Positions 6,886 to 8,737 of a DNA stretch of 8,737 nt are shown piece by piece. This stretch comes from Sphingomonas sp. (GTDB taxonomy: Bacteria; Pseudomonadota; Alphaproteobacteria; Sphingomonadales; Sphingomonadaceae). The stretch lies in contig JASLBO010000058.1 in assembly GCA_030146605.1 (NCBI GenBank), positions 1 to 8,737 of the forward strand. Direction: 5' to 3'. Numbering within the stretch: position 1 is the stretch's first letter; each line of letters begins with the position of its first letter. Both the position numbers and the translations under genes were made by a program. The notes below the pieces were generated by a model. It was not told where the DNA came from and made no database searches. It saw nothing but the letters and a program-made list of their open reading frames with translations.

Positions 6886-7149
6886 ATGCGTTTCTTGCCT
6901 CTGATCGCAATCATCGCCCTGGCTGCGCCGTCAACCGTGATTGCCCAGGACGCGCCGCCGCCGACCGAGGCGGCGAAGCCGGTCGAGAAGCCGGTCTGCA
7001 AGGTGACCGGGACAACCGGCTCGCGGCTTCGCAAGACGCGCTTCTGCATGACGAAATGGGAAGCCAAGATCGACGCGGAGAAATCAAAGCGGGACCTCGA
7101 TCAGATGCGTCGGACCGACACTTTCGCAGCCCCGGTCGCGGGTTTCTGA
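6886..7149 (+). CDS. Small exported protein with a conserved-looking two-cysteine core
   Basis: An 87-residue predicted periplasmic protein of unknown function. The chosen ATG (6886) has GGGAG six bases upstream and places a signal peptide right at the N-terminus: MRF, a hydrophobic core, and a VIA-QD cleavage site after residue 20. Earlier in-frame starts (6868 or further up, one overlapping the trmJ stop) would bury the signal. The mature part opens with a Pro/Ala-rich linker, then VCKVTGTTGSRLRKTRFCMTKWEAK, with C38 and C54 flanking a TGSR turn and a basic stretch, followed by a charged helix. I recall similar C-x-TGSR-x-C-x-W proteins in sphingomonads and xanthomonads, but cannot name a function. 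The two cysteines could form a disulphide after export. It lies 65 bases after trmJ; a TATATT at 6829 might be part of its own promoter, but no convincing -35 element accompanies it. Confidence 0.75.
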   Translation: MRFLPLIAIIALAAPSTVIAQDAPPPTEAAKPVEKPVCKVTGTTGSRLRKTRFCMTKWEAKIDAEKSKRDLDQMRRTDTFAAPVAGF

Positions 7150-7163
7150 GCCCTGCGGCTCAG
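7146..7163. terminator. Convergent-gene hairpin containing both stop codons
   Basis: CTGAGCC (7146-7152) and GGCTCAG (7157-7163) form a perfect 7-bp stem with a 4-base loop. The TGA of the exported protein gene (7147-7149) lies in one arm and the TGA of the chorismate mutase gene (minus strand, 7160-7162) in the other. Only ten bases separate the two coding regions. There is no T-run on either side, so it is at best a weak or factor-assisted bidirectional terminator, or an end-protecting hairpin for both messages. Confidence 0.5.
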
Positions 7164-7462
7164 GCGCGGTCGAACGCCTCGAGTTCATAGGCGATCGATG
7201 CTTCGACCAGCCGATCCCAGAGATCGGCTATCACCGCATCGGGGATACCGGCCGCACGGGCATGCATGCGGGCATTGGCGATCACCTGCGCCTTACGCGC
7301 CTCGTCGCGTACCTGACCGCGTTCGGGCTTGATGCGCGCCGCGGCGTCCATATAGCCGAAGCGGCGCGCGAGCAGCGCGACCAGCGCGCGGTCGACGGCG
7401 TCCACGCCCGCGCGGACCTCCACCATCGTCGTGCAGTCCCGGGGATCGATCGTATCTTGCAT
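7160..7462 (-). CDS. Chorismate mutase, AroQ class (PchB-like short form)
   Basis: A 100-residue all-helical protein of the AroQ chorismate mutase family, which converts chorismate to prephenate on the way to Phe and Tyr. The N-terminus PRDCTTMVEVRAGVDAVDRALVALL and the Y-x-x-AAARIK stretch closely follow PchB, the isochorismate-pyruvate lyase of Pseudomonas salicylate synthesis. Aligned active-site residues are R17, R34 and K45 (R14, R31 and K42 of PchB). The fourth, Q90 in PchB, falls on E93 here, with the same 48-residue spacing from the lysine. Because no siderophore or salicylate genes are visible nearby, I favour a stand-alone chorismate mutase. The ATG has AAGG nine bases upstream. The gene is divergent from rpsD and convergent with the exported protein gene. 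Whether it is the cell's main mutase cannot be told from this window. Confidence 0.85.
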   Translation of the reverse strand: MQDTIDPRDCTTMVEVRAGVDAVDRALVALLARRFGYMDAAARIKPERGQVRDEARKAQVIANARMHARAAGIPDAVIADLWDRLVEASIAYELEAFDRA

Positions 7463-7500
7463 GGCCAGCCCCTTGGAGGGTGTCCACGCGCCTGTCCAGC

Positions 7501-7529
7501 TTGACTCGTCGGCCTCTGGCGGCTAACCG
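7501..7529 (+). promoter_or_regulatory. Possible sigma-70 promoter of rpsD
   Basis: TTGACT (7501-7506) matches five of six bases of the -35 consensus and is followed after exactly 17 bases by TAACCG (7524-7529), a weak -10 element. This is the best candidate in the 181-base divergent gap between the chorismate mutase gene and rpsD. It would give an rpsD leader of just over 100 nucleotides. The poor -10 match keeps confidence low. Confidence 0.35.
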
Positions 7530-7553
7530 CGCGCCTTCGCAATGGCCCTGCAC

Positions 7554-7610
7554 CCCGGTGAAGCGGTGGCCCTGCCCTCCCCAAAAAGGAGCCAGCAGGC
7601 GGATACCGGG
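7554..7610 (+). promoter_or_regulatory. Foldable 5' leader of rpsD (possible S4 autoregulatory element)
   Basis: The leader can form nested stems: CCCGGT (7554-7559) with ACCGGG (7605-7610), CCTGC (7571-7575) with GCAGG (7595-7599), and CTCC (7577-7580) with GGAG (7588-7591) closing a loop that carries an A5 run. S4 is a known autoregulator of its own messages in E. coli and Bacillus, by leader RNAs that differ from each other. I do not recognise this one as a member of a described class. The fold was drawn by eye, and GC-rich sequence folds easily. Confidence 0.3.
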
Positions 7611-7643
7611 ACCAACGTTGTTCAGCAATTGCAAAGGATCACC

Positions 7644-8258
7644 ATGTCGAAGCGCCATAGCGCCAAGCACAAGCTCGACCGCCGGATGGGCGAGAACATC
7701 TGGGGTCGCCCGAAGAGCCCGGTTAACAAGCGTGAGTACGGCCCCGGCCAGCATGGCCAGCGCCGCAAGGGCAAGATGTCGGACTTCGGCATCCAGCTGC
7801 GCGCCAAGCAGAAGCTCAAGGGCTATTACGGCGACATCACCGAGAAGCAGTTCAAGAAGTCGTACGAGGATGCGTCGCGCATGAAGGGCGACACTGGCCA
7901 GAATCTGATCGGCCTGCTTGAAATGCGCCTCGACATGATCGTCTATCGCGCCAAGTTCGCGCCGACGATCTGGGCCGCGCGCCAGCTCGTCAACCACGGC
8001 CATGTCCTCGTCGACGGCGAGAAGTGCAACATCGGTTCGCGCCGCATCAAGCCCGGCCAGACCGTCTCGCTTCGCCAGAAGGCGCAGGAAATGGCGCTGG
8101 TGATGGAGGCGCAGAGCCTCGCCGAGCGCGACATTCCCGATTACGTCGCTCCCGACGGCGCATCGAAGGTGACCTTCACCCGCGTGCCGACGCTCGACGA
8201 AGTGCCGTACCCGGTGAAGATGGAACCGAACCTGGTCGTCGAGTTCTACTCGCGCTGA
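7644..8258 (+). CDS. rpsD: 30S ribosomal protein S4
   Basis: S4 is a primary 16S rRNA-binding protein that nucleates assembly of the 30S body and helps decoding accuracy. The 204 residues match the usual bacterial length. The N-terminal domain runs [20 protein letters not shown] then [21 protein letters not shown]. It lacks the cysteine cluster of zinc-binding S4 forms. The S4 RNA-binding domain covers about residues 94-157 ([31 protein letters not shown] and [10 protein letters not shown]). The end [18 protein letters not shown] is typical. The start is the ATG with AAAGGA five bases upstream. The open frame reaches 34 codons further up from an ATG with no ribosome site, and that part is leader. 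It stands alone here, as in other alphaproteobacteria and not in the alpha operon as in E. coli. A strong terminator follows 23 bases after the stop. Confidence 0.97.
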   Translation: MSKRHSAKHKLDRRMGENIWGRPKSPVNKREYGPGQHGQRRKGKMSDFGIQLRAKQKLKGYYGDITEKQFKKSYEDASRMKGDTGQNLIGLLEMRLDMIVYRAKFAPTIWAARQLVNHGHVLVDGEKCNIGSRRIKPGQTVSLRQKAQEMALVMEAQSLAERDIPDYVAPDGASKVTFTRVPTLDEVPYPVKMEPNLVVEFYSR

Positions 8259-8281
8259 TTTTCGGCTCCGCACGGAACAGC

Positions 8282-8315
8282 AAAGGGCGGTCCTTCGGGG
8301 CCGCCCTTTTCTTTT
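8282..8315 (+). terminator. Intrinsic terminator of rpsD, probably bidirectional
   Basis: AAAGGGCGGTCC (8282-8293), loop TTCG, then GGGCCGCCCTTT (8298-8309) gives a 12-bp stem with one G-T wobble and a stable UUCG tetraloop, followed by TTTTCTTTT (8307-8315). On the opposite strand the hairpin begins soon after the stop of the hydrolase gene and ends in a short T-rich stretch (CTTT), so it can also serve that gene, more weakly. Confidence 0.92.
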
Positions 8316-8316
8316 G

Positions 8317-8736
8317 TCACGGCAGCGGCGCGAGCCCCATCGCGGTGCGCAGGAAGCGGTCGGCGCGGTCGAGCATGTCTGCGCGTGCCTTGCTGTCGGG
8401 AAGCTGGTGGTCGAGATCGGGGAACTCGACATATTCGACCTGTTTGCCGGCGCCGCGAAGCCGATCGCGCATCAGTCGCGAGTGGCGCGCGCCGACGTTG
8501 AGATCGACGGTGCCGTGGAACAGCAGCACCGGCGCCTTGATCAAGGCCGCGTTGCGCGCGGGTGACCCTTCGCGGACGTGCGGTCCTGAACCGATGAACG
8601 CGTCGACCATTCTGAAGTTGGTGAAGTTGCGCGATTCCTCGCGCAGTGCGTCGAGGTCTGTGACCGCGGCGATCGCCACCACCGCCTTGAACAGGTCGGG
8701 ATCGAGCGCGGCGGACTGCAGCGCGGCGTAGCCGCC
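8317..8736 (-). CDS. S9 family (prolyl oligopeptidase-like) serine hydrolase, C-terminal end
   Basis: The last 139 residues of an alpha/beta-hydrolase of peptidase family S9. The frame is open to the window edge and begins GGYAALQSAALDPDLFKAVVAI, the helix right behind the G-x-S-x-G-G nucleophile elbow. The catalytic Ser itself therefore lies just outside. The Asp is in LLFHGTVDLNV (codon 8503-8505) and the His in FPDLDHQLPD (codon 8407-8409), so the other two triad members are in place. The sequence KQVEYVEFPDLDH is usual for dipeptidyl-peptidase or acylaminoacyl-peptidase type enzymes; the exact substrate cannot be told without the N-terminal propeller. Many sphingomonad members are exported, but the N-terminus is not visible. 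A GTG at 8682 is an internal Val codon, not a start. The gene converges on rpsD and probably shares its terminator. Confidence 0.88.
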   Translation of the reverse strand, partial: GGYAALQSAALDPDLFKAVVAIAAVTDLDALREESRNFTNFRMVDAFIGSGPHVREGSPARNAALIKAPVLLFHGTVDLNVGARHSRLMRDRLRGAGKQVEYVEFPDLDHQLPDSKARADMLDRADRFLRTAMGLAPLP

Positions 8737-8737
8737 G

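Noticed and set aside
7293..8432. 379-codon open frame on the - strand across rpsD and the chorismate mutase gene
   Set aside because: It covers three established genes in other frames plus the rpsD terminator and has no family features.
1..8737. CRISPR array, IS element, tRNA or attachment site
   Set aside because: Read on both strands by eye; no regularly spaced direct repeats, transposase frame, cloverleaf or flanking duplications were seen.

Overview
This is a high-GC (about 65%) stretch of an alphaproteobacterial chromosome, most likely from a sphingomonad (Sphingomonas or a relative). The assignment rests on a HemA-type 5-aminolevulinate synthase (C4 haem route), the gene order rpiB-glyA-nrdR-trmJ, the style of the proteins and the strong GC bias at third codon positions. 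It is an inference from reading, not from a search. Every gene is intact except the two cut by the window edges. No tRNA, rRNA, CRISPR array, IS element or attachment site was seen. No stretch longer than about 180 bases lacks a gene.

Layout. (1) 2-916, + strand: 3' part of hemA. (2) 941-3437, - strand: a probable operon reading btaA, btaB, then an Uma2-family nuclease-fold gene. BtaA and BtaB are the two enzymes that make the phosphorus-free betaine lipid DGTS. btaB starts on a GTG that overlaps the btaA stop codon. (3) 3438-3550: a btaA upstream region with a strong 11-bp inverted repeat and a possible general-stress (EcfG-type) promoter. (4) 3551-3820, - strand: a small acidic lipoprotein built of five exact-length 11-residue repeats, like LEA or apolipoprotein helices. 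(5) 3883-6820, + strand: the compact operon rpiB-glyA-nrdR-trmJ, in which all three junctions overlap by 4 nt or abut. (6) 6886-7149, + strand: a small exported two-cysteine protein. (7) 7160-7462, - strand: a short AroQ-type chorismate mutase related to PchB, convergent with (6); a hairpin contains both stop codons. (8) 7644-8258, + strand: rpsD (ribosomal protein S4) behind a possible promoter and a foldable leader, followed by a clear intrinsic terminator. (9) 8317-8736, - strand: C-terminal end of an S9-family serine hydrolase.

How the genes fit together. The + strand genes are mostly core metabolism and translation: haem, pentose phosphate, one-carbon units, control of ribonucleotide reductase, tRNA modification and the 30S subunit. 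The - strand block from 941 to 3820 is the accessory part and is directed at the envelope: membrane lipid replacement by betaine lipid plus an outer-membrane-type lipoprotein with desiccation-protein-like repeats. No previously undescribed multi-gene system is evident. The points most worth following up are the btaAB operon with its upstream dyad, the 11-mer lipoprotein, the active-site residue of the chorismate mutase and the rpsD leader.
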